Assembly: GCF_004570575.1 (NCBI RefSeq)
Contig: NZ_SPPD01000004.1
Location: 62,001 to 126,000 of the forward strand
Source: Streptococcus cuniculi
Lineage (GTDB): Bacteria > Bacillota > Bacilli > Lactobacillales > Streptococcaceae
Direction of reading: 5' to 3'
DNA: 64,000 bases
In this document: positions 18,190-26,719 of the stretch, in pieces
Position numbering within the stretch: the stretch's first letter is position 1
Layout: each line of letters opens with the position of its first letter
The notes under the pieces: model-generated
The model's database searches: none
Told to the model about the DNA's origin: nothing
What the model saw: the letters and a program-made list of their open reading frames with translations, nothing else
Translations under genes and position numbers: made by a program

Positions 18190-18707
18190 AGATTTACAAA
18201 GAAACCTTTACAGTAGAAACTGAGGCGGGCAAAGCGACTTATGTTAATATTACGCCACAACTGAGAGACATTGTCAAAAAAAGCGGGGTTGAAAATGGGC
18301 TACTGGCCATGATTTCGCCCCATACGACCTGTGCTGTCTTTTTTGAAGAATTTGTTCATGATTATAACGATGAGGGTGATGAATTCTTGCAAGTCGATTT
18401 GAATCATGTATTGGAAAAAATGATTCCAGATCATACGAGTGCAGACACGTATATCTATCCTGGGGAAGAGCATTATAAATGCGTAGAGGCTTGGCCGAAT
18501 GCGGCGGAATATTTACCAGATGGTGACCGTCGCGCCTTGTGGAATGGTGATAGTCATATCAAGGCCACCTTGATTGGGTCTAGCCAATTGGTTGATGTAA
18601 CCGCAGGTGACTTGGGGGTCGGCAGCACAGGATATTTCTATTTTGTCGACTACGATAAAACGCGGAAACGTGTCCGTAAGTGTCAGGTCACGGTGTTTGG
18701 GGAATAA
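18186..18707 (+). CDS. YjbQ/UPF0047-family protein
   Basis: The start at 18186 overlaps the stop of the TIM-like gene (ATGA), showing translational coupling; the longer upstream frame is not real. 173 residues. Family blocks are MISPHTTCAVFFEE, DEFLQVDLNHVLEKMIP, NGDSHIKATLIGSSQLVDVTAG and LGVGSTGYFYFVDYD. The conserved His and Asp residues suggest metal or phosphate binding. Some members have weak thiamine-phosphate synthase activity; the real role is unknown. It is about 35 residues longer than typical YjbQ, with an insert around YPGEEHYKCVEAWPNAAEYL. It is the last gene of the polyol operon. Confidence 0.75.
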   Translation: MKIYKETFTVETEAGKATYVNITPQLRDIVKKSGVENGLLAMISPHTTCAVFFEEFVHDYNDEGDEFLQVDLNHVLEKMIPDHTSADTYIYPGEEHYKCVEAWPNAAEYLPDGDRRALWNGDSHIKATLIGSSQLVDVTAGDLGVGSTGYFYFVDYDKTRKRVRKCQVTVFGE

Positions 18708-18723
18708 GGTGTCATATGTTGAG

Positions 18724-18750
18724 ACCAACCGAAATGGTTGGTTTTTTTTG
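18724..18750 (+). terminator. terminator of the polyol PTS operon
   Basis: CCAACCGAAATGGTTGG followed by eight Ts, 17 bases after the YjbQ stop. Confidence 0.88.
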
Positions 18751-18784
18751 TACTTAGAGAAAGATAAGCCGATACAGTCCAAAC

Positions 18785-18842
18785 GTGAACACATGCCTGT
18801 GTTTTATTTGGTCTTTTTGTATGCGTTTACAAAGAATATAAT
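18785..18842 (+). promoter_or_regulatory. ula operon promoter with ula operator and cre site
   Basis: A 36-base block (18785-18820) contains the inverted repeat AACACA-TGCC-TGTGTT and ends at a weak -35 (TTTTTG, 18814-18819). TATAAT lies at 18837-18842 with a 17-base spacer. TGTATGCGTTTACA (18818-18831) between them matches the cre consensus. The same block, with one base changed, precedes ulaG at 27054, so it is a shared regulon operator. Confidence 0.8.
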
Positions 18843-18883
18843 GAGAGTAGGAAAACAAAAAATAAAGAAAAGGAGAAACTGGA

Positions 18884-20335
18884 ATGGAGATTTTGAAAGA
18901 CATTCTGAATTGGTTCTCGCAAAATATCTTGCAGAATCCAGCCTTCTTTGTCGGACTTTTAGTCCTTGTCGGCTATGCTCTCTTGAAAAAGCCCGGGCAT
19001 GACATCTTTGCAGGATTTGTCAAGGCGACAGTTGGGTATATGATTTTGAACGTAGCAGCAGGGGGCTTGGTTAGTACCTTCCGCCCAATCCTTGCAGCGC
19101 TCAACTTCAAATTCAATATCGGTGCGGCCGTTATTGACCCCTACTTCGGTTTGACAGCAGCCAACACCAAGATTCAGGAGATGTTCCCTGATTTTGTTGG
19201 TGCGGCGACAACAGCGCTCTTGATTGGTTTTGGTGTCAACATTTTGTTGGTTGCTTTCCGTAAAATCACCAAGGTTCGGACACTGTTTATCACAGGTCAT
19301 ATCATGGTACAACAAGCGGCCACCATCTCGCTTATGGTTCTCTTTCTGATTCCTCAGTTGAGAAATGGGTATGGCGTCACTGCGATTGGGATTATCTGTG
19401 GTCTTTACTGGGCAGTCAGCTCTAATATGACTGTAGAAGCTACTCAGCGCTTGACAGGCGGAGGTGGCTTTGCTATCGGTCACCAACAACAGTTTGCGAT
19501 TTGGTTTGTTGATAAGGTTGCCGGAAAACTTGGTAAAAAAGAGGAAAACCTCGATAATTTGAAGTTGCCCAAATTCCTGTCTATCTTCCACGATACAGTG
19601 GTTGCCTCTGCAACCTTGATGCTCGTGTTCTTTGGTGCGATTCTCCTCGTCTTAGGACCAGAAGTAATGGCAAATAAGGAAGTCATCACCTCAGGAACTC
19701 CTTTCAACCCAGAGAAACAAGACTTTTACATGTATATTATCCAAACAGCCTTTACCTTCTCTGTCTATCTCTTTATCTTGATGCAGGGGGTACGGATGTT
19801 CGTCAGCGAATTGACCAATGCCTTCCAAGGGATTTCAAACAAATTGCTTCCAGGGTCATTCCCAGCGGTGGACGTTGCAGCTGCTTTCGGTTTTGGTTCT
19901 CCAAACGCAGTCCTTTCTGGTTTTGCCATTGGATTGGTCGGACAACTGGTTACCATTGTACTGTTGATTGTCTTTAAAAATCCAGTTCTGATTATCACCG
20001 GTTTCGTGCCAGTATTCTTTGACAATGCAGCGATTGCGGTGTATGCAGATAAACGCGGAGGTTGGAAAGCGGCAGTTATTCTGTCCTTTATCTCAGGTGT
20101 GCTTCAAGTAGCACTTGGTGCTGCCTGTGTTGCCCTCCTTGAGTTGGCAGCTTATGGTGGTTACCATGGAAATATTGACTTTGAACTTCCTTGGTTAGGA
20201 TTTGGCTACCTCTTCAAAGCGCTCGGCATTATCGGCTATGTCTTGGTGTGTGTCTTCTTCCTTGCTATTCCGCAAATTCAGTTTGCTAGAGCAAAAGATA
20301 AAGAAGCCTATTATCGTGGGGAAGCTCAAGAATAA
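18884..20335 (+). CDS. ulaA: PTS L-ascorbate transporter EIIC (UlaA)
   Basis: 483-residue membrane permease with about eleven hydrophobic segments; start after AAGGAG. Blocks such as QNPAFFVGLLVLVGYALLKK, GGGFAIGHQQQFAIWFVDKVAG, LTNAFQGISNKLLPGSFPAVDVAAAFGF and FFDNAAIAVYADKRGGWKAA are typical of UlaA. It imports L-ascorbate with phosphorylation by UlaB/UlaC. It is the first gene of ulaABCDEF. Confidence 0.94.
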   Translation: MEILKDILNWFSQNILQNPAFFVGLLVLVGYALLKKPGHDIFAGFVKATVGYMILNVAAGGLVSTFRPILAALNFKFNIGAAVIDPYFGLTAANTKIQEMFPDFVGAATTALLIGFGVNILLVAFRKITKVRTLFITGHIMVQQAATISLMVLFLIPQLRNGYGVTAIGIICGLYWAVSSNMTVEATQRLTGGGGFAIGHQQQFAIWFVDKVAGKLGKKEENLDNLKLPKFLSIFHDTVVASATLMLVFFGAILLVLGPEVMANKEVITSGTPFNPEKQDFYMYIIQTAFTFSVYLFILMQGVRMFVSELTNAFQGISNKLLPGSFPAVDVAAAFGFGSPNAVLSGFAIGLVGQLVTIVLLIVFKNPVLIITGFVPVFFDNAAIAVYADKRGGWKAAVILSFISGVLQVALGAACVALLELAAYGGYHGNIDFELPWLGFGYLFKALGIIGYVLVCVFFLAIPQIQFARAKDKEAYYRGEAQE

Positions 20336-20410
20336 TGAACGAAATGGATGCGTAAGCAACTCTCTATCTTATGTAATAAAACAATAATAATCTTTTAGGA
20401 GGAAACAAAA

Positions 20411-20689
20411 ATGGTTAAAGTATTGACAGCATGTGGAAATGGTATGGGATCATCTATGGTGATTAAGATGAAGGTAGAAAATGCCCTTCGTAATCTTGGT
20501 CAAAGTGATTTTACCGTCAATTCTTGTAGTGTGGGTGAGGCAAAAGGTCTTGCGGCAGGTTATGACATCGTGATTGCATCTGTTCATTTGATTGATGAAT
20601 TGCAAGGGCGTACCAATGGAAAATTAGTTGGTCTTGACAATCTCATGGACGATAACGAAATCAAAACAAAATTGCAAGAAGCCTTGTAA
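20411..20689 (+). CDS. ulaB: PTS L-ascorbate EIIB (UlaB)
   Basis: 92-residue cytoplasmic domain. The P-loop phospho-cysteine is in LTACGNGMGSSMVIKMKVE. It receives phosphate from UlaC and hands it to ascorbate in UlaA. Ribosome site AGGAGG; 75 bases after ulaA. Confidence 0.94.
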   Translation: MVKVLTACGNGMGSSMVIKMKVENALRNLGQSDFTVNSCSVGEAKGLAAGYDIVIASVHLIDELQGRTNGKLVGLDNLMDDNEIKTKLQEAL

Positions 20690-20762
20690 TCGGTTATAGG
20701 ATATGGAGAGGCTGGGATGAGTCATTCCAGCTTCTTTGATAGAGAAGGAAAGGAGAACTGAT

Positions 20763-21248
20763 ATGAATTTGAAAAAAGCCTTTACAGAAAATAAATCAAT
20801 CCGTCTGGGCTTGACAGCAGAAACGTGGGAGGAAGCGGTACGCTTGTCAGTGGCTCCCTTGATTGAAAGCGGAGCGGTTACAGAGGAATACTACCACGCT
20901 ATTATTGAATCAACCAAGGAATACGGTCCTTACTATATTTTGATGCCGGGAATGGCGATGCCCCATGCCCGTCCAGAAGCGGGGGTCGTGCGTGATTCCT
21001 TTTCCCTTATTACCTTGACCAAGCCCGTTGTCTTTTCAGATGGCAAGGAGGTTAGCGTTCTCTTGACGCTTGCTGCGACCAGTTCAGACATTCATACATC
21101 TGTTGCCATTCCACAAATCATCGCCCTCTTTGAATTGGAAAATTCAATCGAGCGCTTGGTGAACTGCCAGTCAGAAGAAGAAGTTCTTGCCATGGTAGAA
21201 GAGTCTAAGAACAGTCCATATCTTGAAGGATTGGATCTGGAATCCTAA
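20763..21248 (+). CDS. ulaC: PTS L-ascorbate EIIA (UlaC)
   Basis: 161 residues from the ATG at 20763, after AAAGGAG; a longer in-frame start is less likely. It is a mannitol/fructose-type IIA domain with the active His in MPGMAMPHARPEAGVV. It takes phosphate from HPr. A mosaic repeat separates it from ulaD. Confidence 0.93.
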   Translation: MNLKKAFTENKSIRLGLTAETWEEAVRLSVAPLIESGAVTEEYYHAIIESTKEYGPYYILMPGMAMPHARPEAGVVRDSFSLITLTKPVVFSDGKEVSVLLTLAATSSDIHTSVAIPQIIALFELENSIERLVNCQSEEEVLAMVEESKNSPYLEGLDLES

Positions 21249-21269
21249 TGGCGTCACTGTCTGTTACGA

Positions 21270-21476
21270 TCTTGCTCGCTTCAACAGTCTAGGAATAGAC
21301 TGTTGAAGGTGGGAAATAGAACGAGCTCTGCTCGTGTCAGTGGCTTTTGTATCTTATGTAATTGAACTCGGGCTACAACTCGCTGACAAAAAGATAAATT
21401 TCATTGGTTGCAAGCAACCTGCTTCGATTTCCTATTTTGTCTAGGAGTTGCTTCACGCCCTCGTATCTTATTTTAG
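21270..21476. repeat. mosaic hairpin repeat between ulaC and ulaD
   Basis: It contains a perfect hairpin (TCAACAGTCTAGGAATAGACTGTTGA, 21281-21306; written here as arms CAACAGTCTA and TAGACTGTTG), a second arm pair around ACGAGCTCTGCTCGT, and the shared ends GAACTCGGGCT, AAAAAGATAAAT, GATTTCCTATTTT and CACGCCCTCGTATCTTA. The same end modules recur at 26720-27048, 39953-40320, 48020-48300 and 56060-56375. Confidence 0.75.
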
Positions 21477-21490
21477 AAAAGAGATTTTTT

Positions 21491-22156
21491 ATGACAAAAC
21501 ATATTCCAAATTTACAGGTTGCTCTTGATCATTCTGATTTGCAGGGTGCGATTAAGGCGGCGGTGTCCGTCGGTCATGAAGTTGATGTGATTGAGGCTGG
21601 AACGGTTTGCTTGCTCCAAGTGGGGAGCGAGTTGGTCGAAGTGTTGCGCAGTCTGTTTCCAGATAAAATCATCGTAGCAGATACCAAGTGTGCAGATGCT
21701 GGTGGTACAGTTGCGAAAAACAATGCAGTGCGTGGTGCAGACTGGATGACTTGTATCTGTTCGGCAACCATTCCAACCATGAAAGCAGCCTTGAAAGCCA
21801 TCCAAGAAGTTCGGGGTGACAAGGGAGAAATCCAAGTGGAACTCTACGGTGACTGGACGTATGAACATGCTCAAATGTGGCTTGATGCGGGTATTTCTCA
21901 AGCTATTTATCACCAATCTCGTGACGCTCTTCTTGCTGGTGAAACATGGGGTGAAAAAGACTTAAATAAGGTGAAAAAATTGGTTGACATGGGCTTCCGT
22001 GTATCTGTCACAGGTGGGCTTGATATTGATACCTTGAAACTCTTTGAAGGAGTAGATGTCTTTACCTTTATCGCTGGTCGTGGTATTACAGAAGCACCCG
22101 ACCCAGCAGCAGCAGCGCGTGCCTTCAAGGATGAAATCCGCCGCATTTGGGGGTAG
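21491..22156 (+). CDS. ulaD: 3-keto-L-gulonate-6-phosphate decarboxylase
   Basis: 221 residues from the ATG at 21491; the longer open frame upstream runs into the repeat. Orotidine-decarboxylase-like TIM barrel with VALDHSDLQGA, IVADTKCADAGGT (DxKxxD), VELYGDWTYEHAQMW and VTGGLDIDTL. It converts 3-keto-L-gulonate 6-phosphate to L-xylulose 5-phosphate and CO2. Confidence 0.94.
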   Translation: MTKHIPNLQVALDHSDLQGAIKAAVSVGHEVDVIEAGTVCLLQVGSELVEVLRSLFPDKIIVADTKCADAGGTVAKNNAVRGADWMTCICSATIPTMKAALKAIQEVRGDKGEIQVELYGDWTYEHAQMWLDAGISQAIYHQSRDALLAGETWGEKDLNKVKKLVDMGFRVSVTGGLDIDTLKLFEGVDVFTFIAGRGITEAPDPAAAARAFKDEIRRIWG

Positions 22157-22159
22157 GCT

Positions 22160-23023
22160 ATGGCAAGACCGATTGGAATTTATGAAAAAGCAACACCTAA
22201 GCATTTTACGTGGTTAGAACGGTTGGAGTTTGCAAAAGAACTAGGCTTTGACTTTGTAGAAATGTCAGTGGATGAGAGCGATGACCGGTTGGCACGGCTT
22301 GATTGGACCAAGGAAGAGCGTTTGGATCTTGTCAAGGCGATTTACCAAACAGGAATCCGCATTCCGACCATTTGTTTCTCTGGTCACCGTCGCTACCCGC
22401 TCGGTTCAAATGATCCTGTCCTTGAGGCGAAGTCGCTTGAAACCATGCAAAAGTGCATCGAGTTGGCACAGGACTTGGGAGTACGGGTGATTCAGCTGGC
22501 AGGCTATGATGTTTATTACGAGGAAAAATCACCTGCAACCCGTGAGCGTTTCTTGAAGAACTTACGCAAGGCTTGTGATTGGGCGGAGCAAGCTCAGGTG
22601 ATGCTGGCTATTGAAATCATGGATGATCCGTTCATCAACAGCATTGAAAAGTACTTGGCAGTTGCTCATGAAATCAACTCGCCCTATCTCTTTGTCTACC
22701 CAGATACAGGAAACCTTTCTGCTTGGCACAATGATTTGTATAGCGAATTTGTCATCGGTCATCAAGCGGTTGCAGCCCTTCATTTGAAGGATACCTATGC
22801 TGTAACGGAGACCTCTAAGGGGCAATTCCGTGATGTACCGTTTGGACAGGGTTGCGTTGACTGGGAAACGACCTTTGCCATTTTGAAGAAAACCAACTAT
22901 CAAGGACCATTCCTGATTGAAATGTGGTCTGAAAATTGCGAAACTGTCGAGGAAACACGGGCAGCCATTAAAGAAGCCCAAGATTTCCTTTACCCATTGA
23001 TTGAGAAAGCGGGGTTGAACTAA
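22160..23023 (+). CDS. ulaE: L-xylulose-5-phosphate 3-epimerase (UlaE)
   Basis: 287-residue xylose-isomerase-like barrel: RPIGIYEKATPKHFTWLERL, FVEMSVDESDDRLARLDW, CFSGHRRYPLGS, LAIEIMDDPFINSIEKYL, YPDTGNLSAW, LHLKDTYAVT and GPFLIEMWSEN. It makes L-ribulose 5-phosphate. It starts 4 bases after ulaD, so the two are tightly coupled. Confidence 0.95.
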   Translation: MARPIGIYEKATPKHFTWLERLEFAKELGFDFVEMSVDESDDRLARLDWTKEERLDLVKAIYQTGIRIPTICFSGHRRYPLGSNDPVLEAKSLETMQKCIELAQDLGVRVIQLAGYDVYYEEKSPATRERFLKNLRKACDWAEQAQVMLAIEIMDDPFINSIEKYLAVAHEINSPYLFVYPDTGNLSAWHNDLYSEFVIGHQAVAALHLKDTYAVTETSKGQFRDVPFGQGCVDWETTFAILKKTNYQGPFLIEMWSENCETVEETRAAIKEAQDFLYPLIEKAGLN

Positions 23024-23740
23024 ATGCCAAAATCACTAGAAGAAATGCGCAAGCGGGTCTATGAGGCCAATCTAGCACTGCCAGAACACGGTCTGGTGAA
23101 GTTCACTTGGGGTAATGTTTCTGAGGTCTGCCGTGAGTTGGGACGAATTGTCATTAAGCCGTCTGGTGTGGACTATGACAAACTTAGCCCAGAGAATATG
23201 GTCGTAACAGACTTGGACGGAAATGTTGTTGAAGGCGACCTCAATCCATCGTCTGACCTAGCGACCCATGTGGCGCTTTACAAGGCTTGGCCAGAAATCG
23301 GTGCGGTTGTCCATACCCATTCTACCGAAGCAGTTGGCTGGGCGCAGGCAGGGCGTGATATTCCGTTTTATGGAACAACTCATGCAGATTATTTCTACGG
23401 TCCCATTCCTTGTGCTCGTTCGCTCACGGCTGATGAGGTCAATACAGCTTATGAGAAAGAAACGGGAAGTGTCATCATTGAAACCTTTGCGGAACGTGGG
23501 ATTGATCCTGTTGCAGTTCCTGGAATTGTGGTACGCAATCATGGTCCGTTTACTTGGGGGAAAGATCCTGCACAGGCAGTTTACCATTCTGTCGTGCTAG
23601 AAGAGGTTGCGAAAATGAACCGCTTCACTGAGCAAATCAATCCGCGTGTGGAGCCTGCTCCTAAGTACATCATGGACAAGCACTACCTTCGCAAACATGG
23701 TCCAAATGCCTATTATGGACAAAAGGGTGATGCGCATTAA
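23024..23740 (+). CDS. ulaF: L-ribulose-5-phosphate 4-epimerase (UlaF)
   Basis: 238-residue class II aldolase-like epimerase: TWGNVSEVCRE, IKPSGVDYDKLSPENMVV, HTHSTEAVGWAQAG (zinc His pair), FYGTTHADYFYG and VVRNHGPFTWG. It makes D-xylulose 5-phosphate, which can enter xfp or tkt nearby. It abuts the ulaE stop directly. Confidence 0.95.
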   Translation: MPKSLEEMRKRVYEANLALPEHGLVKFTWGNVSEVCRELGRIVIKPSGVDYDKLSPENMVVTDLDGNVVEGDLNPSSDLATHVALYKAWPEIGAVVHTHSTEAVGWAQAGRDIPFYGTTHADYFYGPIPCARSLTADEVNTAYEKETGSVIIETFAERGIDPVAVPGIVVRNHGPFTWGKDPAQAVYHSVVLEEVAKMNRFTEQINPRVEPAPKYIMDKHYLRKHGPNAYYGQKGDAH

Positions 23741-23849
23741 GAGTTAGCTGTATATAAAAGAGAGGGGATACGGATAAAGGAAAATTCCCTCTTCTTCTTT
23801 TTAAGATTACCTTGAAACAGTGGTATACTATCTATAGAAGAAAAAGGAG

Positions 23850-25553
23850 ATGATTGAAGTGGTCTTACTAGATAAGAGTAGCTATGAATTGTTAAGGTAT
23901 GTAATGCGGCTGACAAATCCAGAAACAGTCATGAGCATTTCGCGGGCGCTGGGACAGTCCAGACGAAAAATCTATTATCATCTTGAGAAAATCAATGATT
24001 CTCTTCCTAGTGATGTGGAGCCCATTGTCAGTATTCCAAGAGAGGGTATCTTATTGTCTGACAGCCAAAAGGTAGCCTGTCAGCTTCTCTTGGATAGTGT
24101 GGATTCCTACAGCTATGTGATGAGCATGGAGGAGCGGATTCAGCTCATGACCATTTATATTGCAATCACCTCAGAGCGTGTGACGATTGAAAAACTCATG
24201 GATTTAACCGATGTATCACGCAATACGGTTTTAAATGATTTGGGGGAAATTCGAGCGAAATTGACTCTGGAGCCATTTCAGGTGTACCTCTATGCGACGA
24301 AGTCGGAAGGTTATTTTTTCAAATGCCATCCACTCAATAAAATTCAGTATATCCACTCTCTGCTCTATGATGTATTTTCACATCCCAATGAAGGCTTTTT
24401 AACCATTCTCAATAAAAAGGTGCCTCGTTTTGAAGGATGTGAGCGCTTGTTTAGCGCAGATATTGTCGCCTTCTTAGCAGAGCAGGTTACGCAACTAGAG
24501 ATCGACTTAGGTAAAAAAATCAATCATTATGAGATTGAATTTATGCTGAAGGTCCTACCCTATTTGCTTTTAAGTTACCGCAATATGGTCTTGGAAGCTA
24601 CTGAACAAGCAGAAATCCTACAGGAATTTGCGCTGATTCGCAAACGGATTGAGTACCATGCTGCTCAGAATCTGGCTGCCTCCCTCTTTGAACAGTTTGA
24701 GGTGGCGCTGGATGAGATTGAGATTTCCTTGATTGCCATGCTTCTCCTCTCCTATCGCAAGGATAAAGATATTCATACCAATAGTCAAGACTTCGCAGAA
24801 ATGAAGGAGGGCTTAGAGCGTTTTGTTGATGAATTTTTGCGCTGTTCTGCCTTTGAAATTGATAATCGTGAAACCTTGATACGCAATCTCGTCATGCACT
24901 CCAAGGCTCTGCTTTTTCGAAAGACTTATGGGATTCTATCTAAAAACCCCTTGACGAGTCAGATTAGACAAAAATATAAGGATTTATTTGCCACTGTCAA
25001 AGTAGTTGCCTCGTATACTTTGGAAGCAGAGTGGCTGATTCAGATGAATGATGATGACATCTCTTATTTCACTGTTCATATCGGAGGTGCCTTGAAACAC
25101 AGACCGATTAATGGAAAAACATTCCGAAATATTTATCTGGTCTGTGATGAGGGAGTAGGTGTCCAAAAGTTATTGTATAAACAATGCCAAGCCTATCTAC
25201 CGACAGATAGTATCAAGGCAGTCTTTACAACAGAACAATTTCATAGCGTGGAAGATATTTTGGAAGTGGATTTGCTCATTTCCACTAGTGATACTTTGCG
25301 AGCTTCTTTTCCGATCTTGCAGGTTAGCCCTGTCCTCACCTATGAGGACGTCATGAAATTGAATTATTTTTTGACCTATCATACGATGAAGGATAACGCT
25401 GAGCAGTTGCAGCCTCAGCTACAGCGCCTTCTTTCACGCTATATTTCAAAAGAAGAAGATGTGAGAGAAGCTGCGGACAAAATACAGGAATTATTCCAAA
25501 GTGACTTCTTTTTAGCCACCGTCGAAAAGGGCGGACTAAAAGACTTATATTAA
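23850..25553 (+). CDS. PRD-domain transcription regulator of the ula genes
   Basis: 567 residues. Two N-terminal helix-turn-helix segments (SISRALGQSRRKIYYHLEKI; TIEKLMDLTDVSRNTVLNDLGEI), two PRD domains (about 175-400) and a Gat-type IIB-like domain with a cysteine (IYLVCDEGVGVQKLLY). A C-terminal IIA domain is missing, unlike the regulators at 33710 and 43660. The ATG at 23850 touches the ribosome site; the GTG at 23859 has better spacing and may be the true start. A hairpin at 23761-23790 separates it from ulaF, so it may have its own promoter. Position makes it the likely activator acting at the shared ula operator. Confidence 0.82.
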   Translation: MIEVVLLDKSSYELLRYVMRLTNPETVMSISRALGQSRRKIYYHLEKINDSLPSDVEPIVSIPREGILLSDSQKVACQLLLDSVDSYSYVMSMEERIQLMTIYIAITSERVTIEKLMDLTDVSRNTVLNDLGEIRAKLTLEPFQVYLYATKSEGYFFKCHPLNKIQYIHSLLYDVFSHPNEGFLTILNKKVPRFEGCERLFSADIVAFLAEQVTQLEIDLGKKINHYEIEFMLKVLPYLLLSYRNMVLEATEQAEILQEFALIRKRIEYHAAQNLAASLFEQFEVALDEIEISLIAMLLLSYRKDKDIHTNSQDFAEMKEGLERFVDEFLRCSAFEIDNRETLIRNLVMHSKALLFRKTYGILSKNPLTSQIRQKYKDLFATVKVVASYTLEAEWLIQMNDDDISYFTVHIGGALKHRPINGKTFRNIYLVCDEGVGVQKLLYKQCQAYLPTDSIKAVFTTEQFHSVEDILEVDLLISTSDTLRASFPILQVSPVLTYEDVMKLNYFLTYHTMKDNAEQLQPQLQRLLSRYISKEEDVREAADKIQELFQSDFFLATVEKGGLKDLY

Positions 25554-25565
25554 CCCTGTGTAGAA

Positions 25566-25589
25566 CTGGACGAAATGTCCAGCTTTTTT
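25566..25589 (+). terminator. terminator after the ula regulator
   Basis: CTGGACGAAATGTCCAG followed by a T run. Confidence 0.85.
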
Positions 25590-25810
25590 AGATTGGAGTT
25601 TGATTGACGGAGAGGGAGAGTTTTCAACTTGAAGGTGGTCGTGATTGTTGATGAAGAGGTTCAATCGTTGTTTTAATGGATAGTAGGTAGATAAGTGGTC
25701 TGCCCCCGCTTAGAGCAATATAGGAAGTGACTTTTTCGTAAAGTAAAGGAGTTGACTTCTGTTTTTAAACGTAATACAATGGTGTTACTGAAAAAGTAAG
25801 GAGACTTGTT

Positions 25811-26056
25811 ATGACTACGATTACCTTGAAAGTATCTGAAGCCGATAAAACGTTTATGAAGGCTATGGCTAAGTTTGAAGGAGTATCATTGTCTGAACTT
25901 ATCCGTACAAAAACACTGGAAGCTTTGGAAGATGAATACGATGCACGAGTTGGTGAAATAGCTTATCAGGAATATTTGGATGATGTAGCACATGGTCATA
26001 GGGCATTAACACTTGAAGAAATGGCAGAGGAGCTAGGTATTGAGTTACAGGGTTAA
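25811..26056 (+). CDS. relB: RelB/DinJ-type antitoxin
   Basis: 81 residues. The N-terminal ribbon-helix-helix (MTTITLKVSEADKTFMKAMAKFEGVSLSELIRTKTLEAL) binds DNA; the acidic C-terminal tail (EEMAEELGIELQG) wraps the toxin. Good ribosome site (AAGGAG). It overlaps the toxin gene by 17 bases and presumably represses its own promoter. Confidence 0.87.
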   Translation: MTTITLKVSEADKTFMKAMAKFEGVSLSELIRTKTLEALEDEYDARVGEIAYQEYLDDVAHGHRALTLEEMAEELGIELQG

Positions 26057-26303
26057 ACTATCGCCAAAGGCACAAAAGCAGTTACGAAAACTGGACAAGG
26101 GTATTGCAGGCCTAATTGTGAGATACTTATACAAACACGTAGACGGAACGGATAACCAAAGGGAAAAGGGAAAGGGATTGACTGCTAATCGGTCTGGTCA
26201 ATGGCGGTATCGGATTGGCGATTATCGTGTTATTTGTGAGATTATCGATGATGACTTAGTGGTACTAGCGATAACGGTCGGTCATCGTAAAGATATTTAT
26301 TAA
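26040..26303 (+). CDS. relE: RelE-family mRNA interferase toxin
   Basis: 87 residues, starting at a TTG inside the antitoxin gene. RelE/ParE fold: YRVKLSPKAQKQLRKLDKGIAGLI, GLTANRSGQWRYRIGDYRVICEI and ITVGHRKDIY, with the basic and C-terminal Tyr positions typical of RelE. It cleaves ribosome-bound mRNA when not held by RelB. TTG start and overlap keep it below antitoxin level. Confidence 0.87.
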   Translation: MSYRVKLSPKAQKQLRKLDKGIAGLIVRYLYKHVDGTDNQREKGKGLTANRSGQWRYRIGDYRVICEIIDDDLVVLAITVGHRKDIY

Positions 26304-26567
26304 ATTTGGCAAGGAATGATAGTAATGATAGATAAGTGGAGCCATTGAGGGCAGAACGGTTCCTGCCGCACTGCGTACTAGCTATCCGAGGTGCAGGGCA
26401 CCAGTTTACAGTTATGCTAATCTATCGATTGGCGCTAGCTATCTTGTCTAGTGCATTTTTTGTTTTCAACTTCTATCGGTCATAAATCTCCTCCTTTAGA
26501 CTGATGTGCCCAGTATTCCTCTATGTTACACTGTATTCACCCCTAAAATTTTTCATAATATCTCCTG

Positions 26568-26593
26568 CACCAGCTATTAGGCTGGTGTTTTTT
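26568..26593 (+). terminator. hairpin terminator downstream of relBE
   Basis: CACCAGC-TATTAG-GCTGGTG followed by six Ts. It lies about 265 bases after relE in a gap with no gene; nothing else was recognised between 26304 and 26567. Confidence 0.75.
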
Positions 26594-26719
26594 GTTGGGT
26601 AGAAATAGTCAGGGGATTCAACGAATCCAGTGGATTAGTTGAACCTGATCCTAGAAATAAGAGAGCGAGGTTAGTCGGGGAAAGTAAAATAATCCGGTGG
26701 AGAGTTTCTTCAAACAGGG

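Noticed and set aside
18607-19002. 131-codon frame across the ula promoter
   Set aside because: It overlaps yjbQ, the terminator, the promoter and ulaA; clearly a shadow frame.
21404-21490. N-terminal extension of ulaD
   Set aside because: It translates the mosaic repeat and is absent from the UlaD family.
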